Source: Tillus elongatus
Taxonomy: Eukaryota > Arthropoda > Insecta > Coleoptera > Cleridae
Length of the DNA: 64,000 nt
Reading direction: 5' to 3'
Assembly: GCA_964006375.1 (NCBI GenBank)
Contig: OZ023263.1
Coordinates: forward strand, 135,112,370-135,176,369
Below are positions 63,374 through 64,000 of the stretch, piece after piece; the stretch's first letter is position 1, and every line of letters starts with the position of its first letter. Under the pieces are notes generated by a model. It was not told the origin of the DNA. It ran no database searches and worked only from the letters and a program-made list of their open reading frames with translations. A program made the position numbers and the translations under genes.

Positions 63374-64000
63374 ACACATTACATAATTTTCTAACAGTTT
63401 CTCAGTGCGGTTCTGTTCCGTGTCACCCCTTCCTCTCCTAAACATTACATTTGGCATTGACTTTTGGAATCCCTGGAATATTATAGACACACGGACTATT
63501 GGCTTCTACTGCCAATTTATAACTTCGCCTTTAGTACGTCGCTAGTACACATACCCGTTTAGACGGTTTCTTATATATTCATGTGTACACAGACGTTATT
63601 TTTGAAATTGTGCGTTGTTTACCTTGCTCTGTTAATGACCATTAGTGTTGTAGTGGTTTAAGCATGCATGTGTGGCTTGTTCCTCCCGAACGTTTTTTAA
63701 ACAATCTTTTCAGTAACATGTTTAGACCCCCCCTGGATGCACAAACCACAAGAAAAATGTCTTGTTCACACCCTCCAAGGAAGTTACAGGACCAGGAGTT
63801 AATAGGGATGCTGGGCGGGGTAGGTAGTTAAAAGGAAATATGAGCAGAAAATGCGAACAAAACGTCTTAAAAGCTGAAGTCATATCCCCCTTAAACCCTG
63901 CCTTCCCGCACAGCACCCCTATTCGCCACAGGTCCCGAAACTTTTTTTAGGGCTGCTCTTAGAAAATTTGTCTTGAGGTTGACGCAACGAGGGTGGTTGT
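63374..64000. other. ITFG2 intron 2 / unassigned to window end
   Basis: 63705-63960 holds diverged copies of dispersed sequences seen at 62975-63080 and 54656-54905. No coding sequence recognised. Confidence 0.35.

Overview
The window is eukaryotic nuclear DNA from an arthropod, almost certainly an insect. Two intron-containing host genes (IMMP2L- and ITFG2-like) lie at the right end. The rest is AT-rich, contains more than 20 long (TA)n tracts, and is almost entirely transposon-derived: LINE, Ty3/gypsy, Penelope, P-element, hAT, mariner, Polinton, foldback and MITE-type sequence. I cannot name the species from the sequence. No host gene is visible in the first 57 kb.

Layout. 1-1303: 5' part of an R1/Jockey-type LINE, minus strand. 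1609-2955: broken P-element transposase. 2968-5440: 5' part of a Ty3/gypsy element (LTR, primer-binding site, gag, protease, reverse transcriptase). 5596-7522: TA-core interspersed repeats and a LINE ORF1 relic. 7529-26239: a complete Polinton/Maverick (18.7 kb) with 6-bp target duplication AGCGCT, inserted in one of those repeats. 26246-37399: more TA-core repeats, three further mobile insertions and a hAT-like element. 37401-43627: a 6.2-kb foldback element with about 292-bp tandem units. 44042-46450: second hAT-like copy carrying a mariner relic. 46585-49130: Ty3/gypsy pol and Penelope fragments. 49236-57340: repeats, including a 2.4-kb TA-flanked element. 57616-58197: IMMP2L. 58224 to beyond the window: ITFG2, whose second intron holds a second foldback element (58623-62221, about 117-bp units, 8-bp target duplication) and a 170-bp MITE.

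The Polinton is the main coding feature. It keeps a virus-like morphogenesis cluster on the minus strand (PLA2-like and pVI-like region, adenain-type protease, penton-like minor capsid, major capsid, one conserved unknown). On the plus strand it has a broken packaging ATPase, a conserved unknown, a spike-like small protein and an integrase with chromodomain. Its terminal inverted repeats are about 4.5-4.8 kb, carry three genes each, and end inside the integrase gene. No catalytic DNA polymerase B is present; only a stand-alone protein resembling the PolB N-terminal region, with zinc-binding motifs, is found, once per repeat. The two repeat copies carry different breaks, and the ATPase is split by a 5'-truncated LINE, so this copy is probably no longer autonomous.

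The other noteworthy structures are two foldback elements of different families (one built from units that contain the hairpin end of the TA-core repeat), a Helentron/HINE-like repeat family whose insertion can be read against a natural empty site, three TA-flanked elements that share CCCA...AACA ends and carry exon-like islands, and a gap of only 26 bp between the IMMP2L stop and the ITFG2 start.
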